The notes under the pieces were generated by a model, which saw only the letters and a list, made by a program, of their open reading frames with translations, did no database searches and was not told the origin of the DNA. Shown piece after piece: positions 17,601 through 25,438 of a stretch of 64,000 nucleotides of DNA. The position numbers and the translations under genes were made by a program. The stretch is from Porphyromonadaceae bacterium COT-184 OH4590. Its GTDB lineage: Bacteria > Bacteroidota > Bacteroidia > Bacteroidales > Paludibacteraceae. The stretch is taken from positions 37,838-101,837 of the forward strand of contig JRAN01000012.1 of NCBI GenBank assembly GCA_000768855.1, given 5' to 3'. How positions within the stretch are numbered: position 1 is the stretch's first letter; every line of letters begins with the position of its first letter.

Positions 17601-18962
17601 TTAATTATTTGTTTTTAAAAATTCTTTAATTTTGGGAATGTATGTGTCGATATCTCCTGCTCCAAGTGTTACAAGTACATCAAACTCTTTTGTTCGGAGA
17701 GTATCTATAAGATTTTCTTTTGTGGTCAGCGTCTTGAGGGGATTGGTTATTTCGTCTATAATAATCTTTGAGCTAACCCCTTCTATAGGTGCTTCACGTG
17801 CGGGATATATTTCTACCAGTATCACTTCGTCCAATAATGATAATGCCTTAGCAAATTCTTTGTAAAAATCGGCTGTACGACTATAAAGATGAGGCTGAAA
17901 TATACCCAATACTTTTTTATTGCCATAAAGCATTTTTAGCGATTTTATAGACGAAGCCAACTCTTGCGGATGATGAGCATAGTCATCAATGTAAATCTTG
18001 GGCTTTTCTATATGTTTTTCAAACCTACGTTTTACACCTTTATACGAGGCAATACCTTTTCGGAGTTCGTTTTCGGTAACACCATTGAGCCAAGCAACAG
18101 CCATTGCGGCTACAGCGTTTTCTACATTGATAAATATAGGTACCCCAAGCTCCAAATCGATTATTTTACTGTCGAGTAATACAGCATCAAAAATCAATTT
18201 GCCTCCTCCTATCCTTATGTTTTCGGCGTAAAAATCAGCTTTTTCTTTTGCAGAATATGTGTATGATTTTACATTTTTTTTTAGATGAGGATTAAGCCGA
18301 ATCCCTTTTTTATAAATTAAAGCTCCACCTTCTACTATCAAACTGCAAAAATGGTTGAACGATTCGATATACTCTTCTGGAGTGTGGTATATATCCAAAT
18401 GGTCGGCATCGGTCGAAGATATTACCGCCATAAAAGGCGACAGTTGATGAAAAGAGCGGTCGTATTCGTCTGCCTCTACTACAACCAAATCACTTTTGTC
18501 CGACAAAAGAAGATTGTTGTTGTAATTTATCGAAATACCTCCAAGAAATGCATTACAATCTGTCCGACTCTGTTTTAGCAGGTGAGCAAGTATCGACGAA
18601 ATAGTAGTTTTGCCATGTGTACCTGCTATACAAAGACCCCGTTCCAATTTGGTAATTTCTCCCAATATTTGAGCACGTTTGAAAATCTTGAACCCATTTT
18701 TTCTAAAAAAGAGAAGTTCATTATGGTCATTTGGAATGGCAGGAGTATAAACTACTATAGTATTGTTTGGGTTTTTGAATTTTTCATCAATATCACTCCC
18801 CAAATCTGTGTGGTGAATATCTATCCCCTCCTTCTGCAAATCGGTACAGAGAGAATTGCATACTCTGTCGTAACCCCCTACTTCAAAGCCTTTTTGCTTG
18901 AAATATCGAGCAATAGCACTCATCCCTATACCACCGATGCCGAGAAAATAATAGTTAGTCAT
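17601..18962 (-). CDS. murC: UDP-N-acetylmuramate--L-alanine ligase
   Basis: A 453-residue Mur ligase adding L-Ala to UDP-MurNAc in peptidoglycan synthesis. The N-terminal UDP-binding domain starts with FLGIGGIGMSAIARY; the ATP loop is GTHGKTTISS near residue 113; the central VVVEADEYDRSF and DADHLDIY and the C-terminal IDDYAHHPQE and GIFQPHLYSRT are all MurC features. Mpl is less likely on length and on these motifs. In many Bacteroidota murC sits in the dcw cluster; here it lies between a response regulator (37-base gap) and DPP IV. Confidence 0.92.
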   Translation of the reverse strand: MTNYYFLGIGGIGMSAIARYFKQKGFEVGGYDRVCNSLCTDLQKEGIDIHHTDLGSDIDEKFKNPNNTIVVYTPAIPNDHNELLFFRKNGFKIFKRAQILGEITKLERGLCIAGTHGKTTISSILAHLLKQSRTDCNAFLGGISINYNNNLLLSDKSDLVVVEADEYDRSFHQLSPFMAVISSTDADHLDIYHTPEEYIESFNHFCSLIVEGGALIYKKGIRLNPHLKKNVKSYTYSAKEKADFYAENIRIGGGKLIFDAVLLDSKIIDLELGVPIFINVENAVAAMAVAWLNGVTENELRKGIASYKGVKRRFEKHIEKPKIYIDDYAHHPQELASSIKSLKMLYGNKKVLGIFQPHLYSRTADFYKEFAKALSLLDEVILVEIYPAREAPIEGVSSKIIIDEITNPLKTLTTKENLIDTLRTKEFDVLVTLGAGDIDTYIPKIKEFLKTNN

Positions 18963-18999
18963 TAGCGAAATATCTATAATGATTCTATTACTTAGATTG

Positions 19000-19692
19000 T
19001 CAGTCTTTTGGTATTACTATTTTGTAACCTTTACCGTGAATATTAACAATACCAATTTCAGGGTCTTGCATCAAAATTTTACGAAGTTTGGTAATATAAA
19101 CGTCCATACTTCTTGCATTAAAATATGTTACCTCACCCCAAATGGTTTTTAATGCCGCATTTCTTTCGAGTATCTGATTTGCGTTTTGCAGCAAAGCACG
19201 CAGCATTTCAGCCTCTTTGGTAGTTAGTTTGGTTTTCTCTCCGTTGAAAGAGAGAGTCTGCTTTTGATAGTCAAACACAAATTTACCAAACTTGTATTCT
19301 GTCAATCCTAATTGAAGTTTTTGGAGATTTACTCTACGTAGTATAGCCTCTATTCTAAATAGTAACTCTTCCATAGAAAATGGTTTGGTAATATAGTCAT
19401 CCGCACCAATTTTAAATCCTTCCAAAATATCTTGTTTAAGAGCTTTGACTGTGAGAAATATAATCGGGATTTTTGTGTCTTTTTTTCTAACATCAGAGGC
19501 GAGGGTAAATCCATCTTTGTTGGGCATCATCACATCGAAGATACACAAATCGTACTCATTTTCGAGGAATGCCTGATATCCCAATTCTCCATCAGGAAGC
19601 AAATCCACATCATAATCTTTTGCTAGTAAATATTCTTTTAGAAGTGCACCCAAATTAGGATCATCTTCGCATAATAAAATTTTTGTATTCAT
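19000..19692 (-). CDS. OmpR-family response regulator, RprY-like
   Basis: A 230-residue two-domain regulator. The receiver domain has the acidic pocket CEDD, the phospho-acceptor Asp53 in LCIFDVMMP, and the Thr/Lys switch residues in FLTVKAL and DYITKPFS. The C-terminal winged helix is of OmpR/PhoB type (LTTKEAEMLRALL, NARSMDVYITKLRKIL, IVNIHGKGYKIV). The whole protein reads like RprY of Bacteroides fragilis. It follows the sensor kinase gene by 69 bases. Confidence 0.92.
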   Translation of the reverse strand: MNTKILLCEDDPNLGALLKEYLLAKDYDVDLLPDGELGYQAFLENEYDLCIFDVMMPNKDGFTLASDVRKKDTKIPIIFLTVKALKQDILEGFKIGADDYITKPFSMEELLFRIEAILRRVNLQKLQLGLTEYKFGKFVFDYQKQTLSFNGEKTKLTTKEAEMLRALLQNANQILERNAALKTIWGEVTYFNARSMDVYITKLRKILMQDPEIGIVNIHGKGYKIVIPKD

Positions 19693-19761
19693 AACATTAA
19701 TTCCTTTTTTTATAATTTATATTATTATTCCTTTTTTATCACATTCTTTTTTAACTTTTTT

Positions 19762-21189
19762 CTAAACAGATGGTATTTGAATTATGAATTTGGTTCCAAT
19801 ACCCAATTCGCTTTCTACCTCTATTTTACCTTTATGTTCGGTAATGATTTTTTTTACATAAGCCAATCCAAGACCAAATCCTTTGACATTATGCAGATTA
19901 CCAGTCGATACTCGATAAAATCGTTCGAAAATACGTTTCAAATCATCTTTTTTTATTCCTATTCCATTGTCTTCTATTGAGATGAACAGTTTGTCTTTGT
20001 CGTTCCAAGTTTTTACCGACAATATAAGGTCTTTGGTAGTGTATTTTACCGAATTTTCGAACAGATTGTATATGACATTGGTAAAATGTACATTATCTAC
20101 TAAAGCAAATGGATTCTCGGCTTGTAGATCAGCATTTATTTTACCATTATTTTGATGTATTTTTATAGAAAAATTCTTTATAACCTTATTTATGAGTTGA
20201 TTGACGTCAAACTCCCGAAGGTTCAATATTTGTTGTGACTCGAAGATAGAAGTCTGTAATACTTTGTCCACAAGAACATTAAGTCTTTGGGTTTCGTCTT
20301 TTATCACAGTCGCAACATTATCAAAAAATTCGGGAGATTTGCCTACTTTATTATCATTGAGCATCTGTGAAGCCAAAGATATAGAGGCTATCGGCGTTTT
20401 TAGCTCGTGAGTCATATTGTTGAGAAAATCGGATTTTATCTCGGCATCACGTTTTTGAGCAAGTAGCACATATAGTGTTACTATCACCAGTACGAAAAGG
20501 AAGAATGAGACTATTACCGTGGGCAATATTGTTTTTATAAACTGATTGCGATACGAATTGCTGTTCGAAAATACCAAGTTTGCATAGAGTATATCGTCGG
20601 GATGTGGTGTGGCAAAAATCTGAAGTTTTATAGTACGCCTTTTGTTTGCCAAGTCGATAAAGTAGTTCGAAAAAAGTACACGATTGTGTTTGTTGGAGAC
20701 AAAGAACATAAAATTGTCTTTGATGTGATTATTATCAAGCCCTTGCCGTATTCTTTCGTAAAAACTGTTGAAGTCTATTTTTTGAGAAGGGTTGTCAAAC
20801 GAACTTTCGAGCATAAGTTTTGCCAATACTCTGTCTGTTAGGTTTTTGTTGTGAAGGTATTGTTTTTTGTAGTTTTCTGTTATTATTTGATTCAGCCCCT
20901 TTATAGACATATCTGGTCTGCCTATTTGAGTGTTTTGGCGTCCGTCTGTATCAAAAATATCATTGACATAATTTTCGGCATCGTAGGCAACTGTTTCGTC
21001 TATGATTTTTTTGATTTCCGCTTCTTTTGTCTCTTGCTCAGCATCTTTGATAACACGCTCTACAACATCTACAAATGTTTGGTCATAGAAAGCGGTTGTC
21101 TCTTTTATCAAAATATACTGGAATATCATCAGCGATATTAGGCTAAGAGAAACAATAGAAATTAAAATTATAAGTTTTGTCTTTCCCAT
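19762..21189 (-). CDS. Sensor histidine kinase, RprX-like
   Basis: A 475-residue membrane kinase with a transmembrane segment at about residues 5-27, a ~200-residue periplasmic sensor region and a second segment at ~230-252. The H box is FLNNMTHELKTPIASIS. The ATPase domain has N (NVIYNLFENSVKYT), G1 (SIEDNGIGIKKDDL) and G2 (GFGLGLAYVK) boxes. It pairs with the regulator immediately downstream. The start codon lies only eight bases past a TATCTTTG element, suggesting a leaderless or nearly leaderless mRNA. The stimulus is not known from sequence. Confidence 0.92.
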   Translation of the reverse strand: MGKTKLIILISIVSLSLISLMIFQYILIKETTAFYDQTFVDVVERVIKDAEQETKEAEIKKIIDETVAYDAENYVNDIFDTDGRQNTQIGRPDMSIKGLNQIITENYKKQYLHNKNLTDRVLAKLMLESSFDNPSQKIDFNSFYERIRQGLDNNHIKDNFMFFVSNKHNRVLFSNYFIDLANKRRTIKLQIFATPHPDDILYANLVFSNSNSYRNQFIKTILPTVIVSFFLFVLVIVTLYVLLAQKRDAEIKSDFLNNMTHELKTPIASISLASQMLNDNKVGKSPEFFDNVATVIKDETQRLNVLVDKVLQTSIFESQQILNLREFDVNQLINKVIKNFSIKIHQNNGKINADLQAENPFALVDNVHFTNVIYNLFENSVKYTTKDLILSVKTWNDKDKLFISIEDNGIGIKKDDLKRIFERFYRVSTGNLHNVKGFGLGLAYVKKIITEHKGKIEVESELGIGTKFIIQIPSV

Positions 21190-21196
21190 ACAAATG

Positions 21197-21204
21197 CAAA
21201 GATA
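21197..21204 (-). promoter_or_regulatory. Promoter -7 element, kinase/regulator/murC/DPP IV run
   Basis: TATCTTTG on the minus strand, ending eight bases before the start codon; a TTTG lies 22 bases further upstream (21227-21230, minus strand). Confidence 0.65.
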
Positions 21205-21423
21205 ATTAAAAATTTTAATTTTAACACAAAAATCTCAATTTAAAATCATTTTAAGTTAAAAAAAGACCATTGTCTGAAAAAAACAAGCAATTTTTAACAT
21301 AAAATATTCGGATGTTTTATGTGGAGGAGAAAAATATTTTTGGTTCTGCTCTTGCTTAGTAGCAAAAGTTATAACTCCCCCCAATTAATTGAGGAACAGT
21401 TGATAGTTTCAATTAAACAACAG

Positions 21424-22032
21424 CTATTGGATAGTCTTAAATACGTATCCCTCAGACCTAAGCCACTCTATAGACCAAGGTAATGCCTGAAGGACGTTAT
21501 TGGCAGATTTTATCGAATCGTGAAAAACTATTATAGAACCTCTGCGTGAAAAACGTTTCACTATCGAAAAACATTTTTCCGGTTTTAGGTTTCGGTTATA
21601 ATCGCGAGTGATTACATCCCACATTATTATCTTGTAGCTTTTTTTCAGCTCATTGAGTTGTTTTATTGTTATTCGTCCATAAGGCGGGCGAAATAAGTTG
21701 CTGTTTATCAGCTTGTTTGCCTCTTCTATGTCTTTTGTATAGTCGTTCAATGAAGTATCAAAGCCTTTCAGATGATGCATCGTGTGATTGCCCACTCTAT
21801 GCCCTGCATTAACTATAAGGTCGAAGATATGGGGGTGTTGTTTTACATTTTTTCCGACACAAAAAAAAGTTGCCTTTATATCGTATCTATCGAGTATATC
21901 TAATATTTTGGGAGTTACTTCTGGGCAAGGTCCGTCGTCGAATGTGAGATATACCGACTTATCGCTATCTTTTATAGTCCAAACAGCCGGTATAAACCAT
22001 TTCAATAACTTATTTGCTCTCTCAACAAACAT
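21424..22032 (-). CDS. Polysaccharide deacetylase (NodB domain)
   Basis: A 202-residue carbohydrate esterase of family 4. Motif 1 is LTFDDGPCPE, motif 2 is GHRVGNHTMHH, motif 3 is FRPPYGR, and the late catalytic His is in IIVFHDSIKS; these bind the metal and remove N- or O-acetyl groups. No signal peptide is evident: the N-terminus (LLKWFIPAVWTI) is only weakly hydrophobic, so location is uncertain. Substrate could be peptidoglycan or another amino sugar polymer. It is a single gene with its own TACCTTTG element. Confidence 0.88.
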   Translation of the reverse strand: MFVERANKLLKWFIPAVWTIKDSDKSVYLTFDDGPCPEVTPKILDILDRYDIKATFFCVGKNVKQHPHIFDLIVNAGHRVGNHTMHHLKGFDTSLNDYTKDIEEANKLINSNLFRPPYGRITIKQLNELKKSYKIIMWDVITRDYNRNLKPEKCFSIVKRFSRRGSIIVFHDSIKSANNVLQALPWSIEWLRSEGYVFKTIQ

Positions 22033-22047
22033 TCATATATTTTTATG

Positions 22048-22055
22048 CAAAGGTA
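22048..22055 (-). promoter_or_regulatory. Promoter -7 element, polysaccharide deacetylase
   Basis: TACCTTTG on the minus strand, 15 bases before the start codon. Confidence 0.6.
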
Positions 22056-22217
22056 CAAAGTTTTTTGTTATTAACACGAACCGGTTCGCAAATAATAGAA
22101 TTATAAGGCTATTTTATCAACAGTATATAAAAAATAATTGTATGACTAAAAGTGCTTGATTGACATGCTTTTGCGAACAAAATGTTTTAAATTGTTTTTT
22201 TAATGAAAACTTTTTCA

Positions 22218-22225
22218 TACCTTTG
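22218..22225 (+). promoter_or_regulatory. Promoter -7 element, greA
   Basis: TACCTTTG followed by CACC. It leaves a leader of about 105 bases before greA, which holds a small ORF and a possible stem-loop. Confidence 0.6.
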
Positions 22226-22256
22226 CACCGTAAGATTAGATTGTAAGAAATAACAG

Positions 22257-22334
22257 ATGGGAGTTTCGGCACGGGTCGAGATTCTCTTTGTTTTTCTTTT
22301 TGTATATAAGTTGTTAAATAATAAATCTTTATAA
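22257..22334 (+). CDS. Possible 25-codon leader ORF before greA
   Basis: ATG at 22257 opens a frame of 25 codons ending in TAA at 22332-22334, four bases before the greA ATG. It reads MGVSARVEILFVF and continues hydrophobic and Lys/Asn-rich. It could be translated and coupled to greA, or be a chance frame. The first 30 bases can also fold (GGGAG with TTCTC, TCG with CGA, loop GCACGGGT). Confidence 0.3.
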   Translation: MGVSARVEILFVFLFVYKLLNNKSL

Positions 22335-22338
22335 TATT

Positions 22339-22809
22339 ATGGCAGTTGTTTATATGACAGAAGAAGGCTACAAGAAGTTAGCCGATGAGATTGCTCAATT
22401 GGAAGCCGTTGACAGAAGAGCTATATCGGCTCAGATAGCCGAAGCTCGCGATAAGGGCGATTTGTCCGAGAATGCAGAATATGACGCAGCTAAAGAGGCG
22501 CAGGGTATGCTCGAAATGAAAATAGCTCAGATGAAAGAGACTTTGGCTAATGCTCGAATCATCGACGAAAGCAAACTGAAAACCGATAAGGTTCAGATAC
22601 TAAACACTGTTGAGGTAAGAAATCTCAGCAATAATCAGATGATGACCTATACTCTGGTGTCTGAAAATGAGGCAAATATACGCGAAGGCAAGCTGGCTAT
22701 AAACACGCCTATCGGCAAGGGCTTGTTGGGTAAAAAGAAAGGAGAAGTAGCAGAGATAGTAGTGCCGGCAGGTACTTTAAAGCTCGAAATTGTGAATATT
22801 TCATTGTAA
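22339..22809 (+). CDS. greA: Transcription elongation factor GreA
   Basis: A 156-residue factor that stimulates transcript cleavage by backtracked RNA polymerase. The N-terminal coiled coil carries the acidic tip DLSENAEYDAAKEAQ; the C-terminal FKBP-like domain ends with IGKGLLGKKKGEVAEI and VPAGTLKLEIVNI. Length and layout are standard. A HIT-family gene follows after 21 bases and likely shares the transcript. Confidence 0.97.
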   Translation: MAVVYMTEEGYKKLADEIAQLEAVDRRAISAQIAEARDKGDLSENAEYDAAKEAQGMLEMKIAQMKETLANARIIDESKLKTDKVQILNTVEVRNLSNNQMMTYTLVSENEANIREGKLAINTPIGKGLLGKKKGEVAEIVVPAGTLKLEIVNISL

Positions 22810-22830
22810 AATCCATATATAAATAATTAT

Positions 22831-23226
22831 ATGAGTATCTTTTCGAGGATTATTGCGGGCGAAATACCTTGTTTTAAGGTAGCCGAAGATGAAAATTGCT
22901 TTGCATTTTTGGATATTAACCCTATTGCGGAGGGACACACATTGGTGGTGCCCAAAAAAGAGGTGGATTATCTTTTTGATTTGGATGATACAAATTACTT
23001 GAGGCTTATGGCGTTTGCCAAAAAAGTATCAAAAGCTATCAAAAACAGTGTAGAGTGTAAGCGTGTCGGCGTGGCTGTATTGGGTATGGAGGTTCCGCAC
23101 GCACATATTCACCTTATCCCGCTTCAAAAAGAGTCGGATTTGAGTTTTTCTAATCCAAAAAAGGAACTGTCCAAAGACGAAATGGAGGCAATAGCACGCA
23201 GAATATCGGCTCAAGTCGTTGATTGA
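22831..23226 (+). CDS. HIT-family nucleotide-binding protein
   Basis: A 131-residue protein with the histidine triad HAHIHLIPL near residue 91 and an N-terminal FSRIIAGEIPCFKVAEDE typical of HINT/YcfF-type members. The family hydrolyses phosphoramidates or AMP conjugates. It is downstream of greA with a 21-base gap, an arrangement consistent with one operon. No membrane or signal segment. Confidence 0.93.
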   Translation: MSIFSRIIAGEIPCFKVAEDENCFAFLDINPIAEGHTLVVPKKEVDYLFDLDDTNYLRLMAFAKKVSKAIKNSVECKRVGVAVLGMEVPHAHIHLIPLQKESDLSFSNPKKELSKDEMEAIARRISAQVVD

Positions 23227-23278
23227 TATGCAAATATAATTTTTTTGCAAAAGTATTGCACGAATAAAAAAAATGTTG

Positions 23279-23286
23279 TACCTTTG
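23279..23286 (+). promoter_or_regulatory. Promoter -7 element, tRNA-Asn
   Basis: TACCTTTG, 70 bases upstream of the mature tRNA 5' end. Confidence 0.6.
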
Positions 23287-23355
23287 CAGTCTAAAAGATG
23301 AGAAGTTTTTTGTTTCATAATCAAAAAGGTTTTTAAAGGTTAATAATTAATTGAT

Positions 23356-23429
23356 TCTTCCTTAGCTCAGTTGGTTAGAGCATCTGACTGTTAATCAGAG
23401 GGTCCTTGGTTCAAGTCCAAGAGGGAGAG
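23356..23429 (+). tRNA. tRNA-Asn (GTT)
   Basis: A full cloverleaf folds by hand: acceptor TCTTCCT/AGGGAGA (one G-T pair), D stem GCTC/GAGC, anticodon stem TCTGA/TCAGA with loop CTGTTAA giving anticodon GTT, T stem CTTGG/CCAAG with loop TTCAAGT, discriminator G. The CCA end is not encoded. A terminator hairpin begins two bases downstream. Confidence 0.95.
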
Positions 23430-23430
23430 C

Positions 23431-23466
23431 AAAAAAGGTAATCTAATATTAGGTTGCCTTTTTTGT
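23431..23466 (+). terminator. Terminator of tRNA-Asn
   Basis: AAAAAAGG at 23431-23438 pairs with CCTTTTTT; the inner arms (TAATCTAA with TTAGGTTG, using G-T pairs) extend the stem. A T-run follows. Confidence 0.75.
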
Positions 23467-23612
23467 TTTTTTAATATAAATTCTCTCAAGATTGTATATA
23501 GGTATTCTGCAATAACTGCTAATATTGTTAGGTATTTGAGCAAATGTTCAACCATATATGATTTCTATCATAGCATATTCAAAATTTTAACTCGTAACTC
23601 AAAACTATTTAG

Positions 23613-23620
23613 TATCTTTG
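23613..23620 (+). promoter_or_regulatory. Promoter -7 element, polyprenyl synthase
   Basis: TATCTTTG, 30 bases before the ATG at 23650; it lies inside any longer reading of the gene, which supports the shorter start. Confidence 0.65.
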
Positions 23621-23649
23621 CATTTCTTAAATGGCAAATATCACATATC

Positions 23650-24621
23650 ATGTTCAATTTTGAAGAGGGCAAAAAGGTAATTTCCGGAGAATTACAGATT
23701 TTTAATGAGAAGTTTTCCCGTTCTTTTTTTGCCGAAGATGAGCTTTTGCACAACGCATTACAGTATCTTATGCCACAGAAAGGTAAGCAGATACGCCCTA
23801 TCCTTGTTATTCTGGGGGCTAAACTCTGTGGAGAGGTAAACGACGATACATACCTCATTGCTGCAGCATACGAACTGTTGCATTCGGCTTCGCTCATTCA
23901 CGACGATGTTATCGACAACTCTATGCAACGTCGCAACAAACCATCGCTTAACAAAATATTCGACAACAAAACATCTGTACTTGTGGGCGACTATATGATG
24001 ACTAAGTCGTTCAATTATATATATTTATCTCGCAGTATGGAGCAGATAGGGTTGCTGCAAAAGCTAAGTATTGACATTATTCGAGGCGAACTGCTTCAAC
24101 AGCAATATTCTCGCTCTATACCTAAGGAAGAGGAGTATTATTCGGTAATAAAAAATAAGACCGCAGCACTATTTGCTACCTGTTTGCAGGCAGGTGCATT
24201 GTCGGCAAAAGCCACAACCAAACAGCTCGACCTACTGTACAACATCGGCGAAAACCTCGGTATGTGTTTCCAAATAAAAGACGATATTTTCGACTATTCG
24301 GCAAATGCAAGTCTTGGCAAACCAATTTTTAACGATATTACCGAAGGTAAAGTAACACTGCCGCTACTGTATGCAGTACGGTTTGCCGACGAAAAAGAGA
24401 AGATTAATGTTATAAATATCCTCAACAAAGATAATGTTGATTTGGATGATAAAACATTTATCCACAATCTTGTAACCAAATACAAAGGTATAGAGTATTC
24501 CGAGCAGCGGATGAAATATTATTGTAATTTGGCTCTAAACCAATTGGATAGCTTTGTCGATTCTGAATACAAATCGTTTCTCTCTGCCATTATCACATTC
24601 ACTGCCGATCGCGAATTTTAA
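23650..24621 (+). CDS. ispB: Polyprenyl diphosphate synthase (long chain)
   Basis: A 323-residue all-trans prenyl transferase. Start 23650 (MFNFEEGKK) is chosen because the promoter lies upstream of it and the extra N-terminal residues of the longer frame are not family-like. First aspartate-rich motif LIHDDVIDNSMQRRNKPS, second FQIKDDIFDY, with GKQIRP for isopentenyl diphosphate binding. It makes the isoprenoid side chain of menaquinone; chain length is not readable. ispD follows after six bases, so both isoprenoid genes share an operon. Confidence 0.93.
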   Translation: MFNFEEGKKVISGELQIFNEKFSRSFFAEDELLHNALQYLMPQKGKQIRPILVILGAKLCGEVNDDTYLIAAAYELLHSASLIHDDVIDNSMQRRNKPSLNKIFDNKTSVLVGDYMMTKSFNYIYLSRSMEQIGLLQKLSIDIIRGELLQQQYSRSIPKEEEYYSVIKNKTAALFATCLQAGALSAKATTKQLDLLYNIGENLGMCFQIKDDIFDYSANASLGKPIFNDITEGKVTLPLLYAVRFADEKEKINVINILNKDNVDLDDKTFIHNLVTKYKGIEYSEQRMKYYCNLALNQLDSFVDSEYKSFLSAIITFTADREF

Positions 24622-24627
24622 TCCGTT

Positions 24628-25302
24628 ATGGAAAAATATGTTATCATCGTTGCAGGCGGTATAGGTAAGCGTTTTGGGGCAAATATCCCCAAACAGTTTG
24701 TGCGTTTGGCAGGTAAACCAATATTGTTGCACACATTAGAGAGATTTTATAGTTATTCGTCTGATATAAAAATAGTTGTGGTTTTGCCAAAAGAACAACT
24801 TGGGACCTGGAACAACATTTGTGCCGAATTTAGTGTTACCATCTCTCATCAATTGGTGGCGGGAGGCAGTCAGCGTTTTTTTTCGGTAAAGAATGGGCTT
24901 TCGTTCGTCCCGGATGGTGCTTTGGTAGCTATACACGACGGAGTACGTCCTTTCGTGAGCTGTGCGACACTCGAACGTACTTTTGCTACTGCCGAAACAT
25001 TTACCAATGCCATACCTGTAATGCCTGTTAATGAGAGTATTCGGCTCTGCTACGGAGCAAGCAGCACCACTTTCGACCGCAATAAGATAAAGATAGTACA
25101 GACACCACAAATATTCCACTCCTCAATACTGAAAAAGGCGTACAGACAGCCCTTTAAGGAATTATTTACCGACGATGCATCCGTAGTAGAGGCTATGGGC
25201 AGACAAATCCATTTGGTGGAGGGAAATTCGGAAAACATCAAAATAACTACCCCTTTTGACCTTGCCGTTGGCGAAGCCATTTTTGCCAAAGAGAATAAGT
25301 GA
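24628..25302 (+). CDS. ispD: 2-C-methyl-D-erythritol 4-phosphate cytidylyltransferase
   Basis: A 224-residue enzyme of the MEP isoprenoid pathway that couples CTP to MEP. The nucleotide loop is IVAGGIGKRFGANIPKQF at the N-terminus; VAIHDGVRPFVS, the VQTPQIF segment and TDDASVVEAMG are all IspD signatures. It begins six bases after the polyprenyl synthase, a functional pairing within the same pathway, and ends at a two-way terminator. Confidence 0.95.
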   Translation: MEKYVIIVAGGIGKRFGANIPKQFVRLAGKPILLHTLERFYSYSSDIKIVVVLPKEQLGTWNNICAEFSVTISHQLVAGGSQRFFSVKNGLSFVPDGALVAIHDGVRPFVSCATLERTFATAETFTNAIPVMPVNESIRLCYGASSTTFDRNKIKIVQTPQIFHSSILKKAYRQPFKELFTDDASVVEAMGRQIHLVEGNSENIKITTPFDLAVGEAIFAKENK

Positions 25303-25387
25303 ATATTGTCAATCACTTTTGTTAATGATTGTAATAGGAATATATTTGTTTTCAGAAAATATAATATATTATATAATTACCGGAAAC

Positions 25388-25420
25388 GTAAAAGAGACAC
25401 CTCATCGATGTCTCTTTTAC
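25388..25420. terminator. Bidirectional terminator between ispD and mutB
   Basis: GTAAAAGAGACA pairs with TGTCTCTTTTAC, a perfect 12-bp stem with a 9-base loop. The symmetric A/T arms allow it to serve both convergent genes. Confidence 0.8.
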
Positions 25421-25438
25421 TTATAGTGTTTCCTTCGA

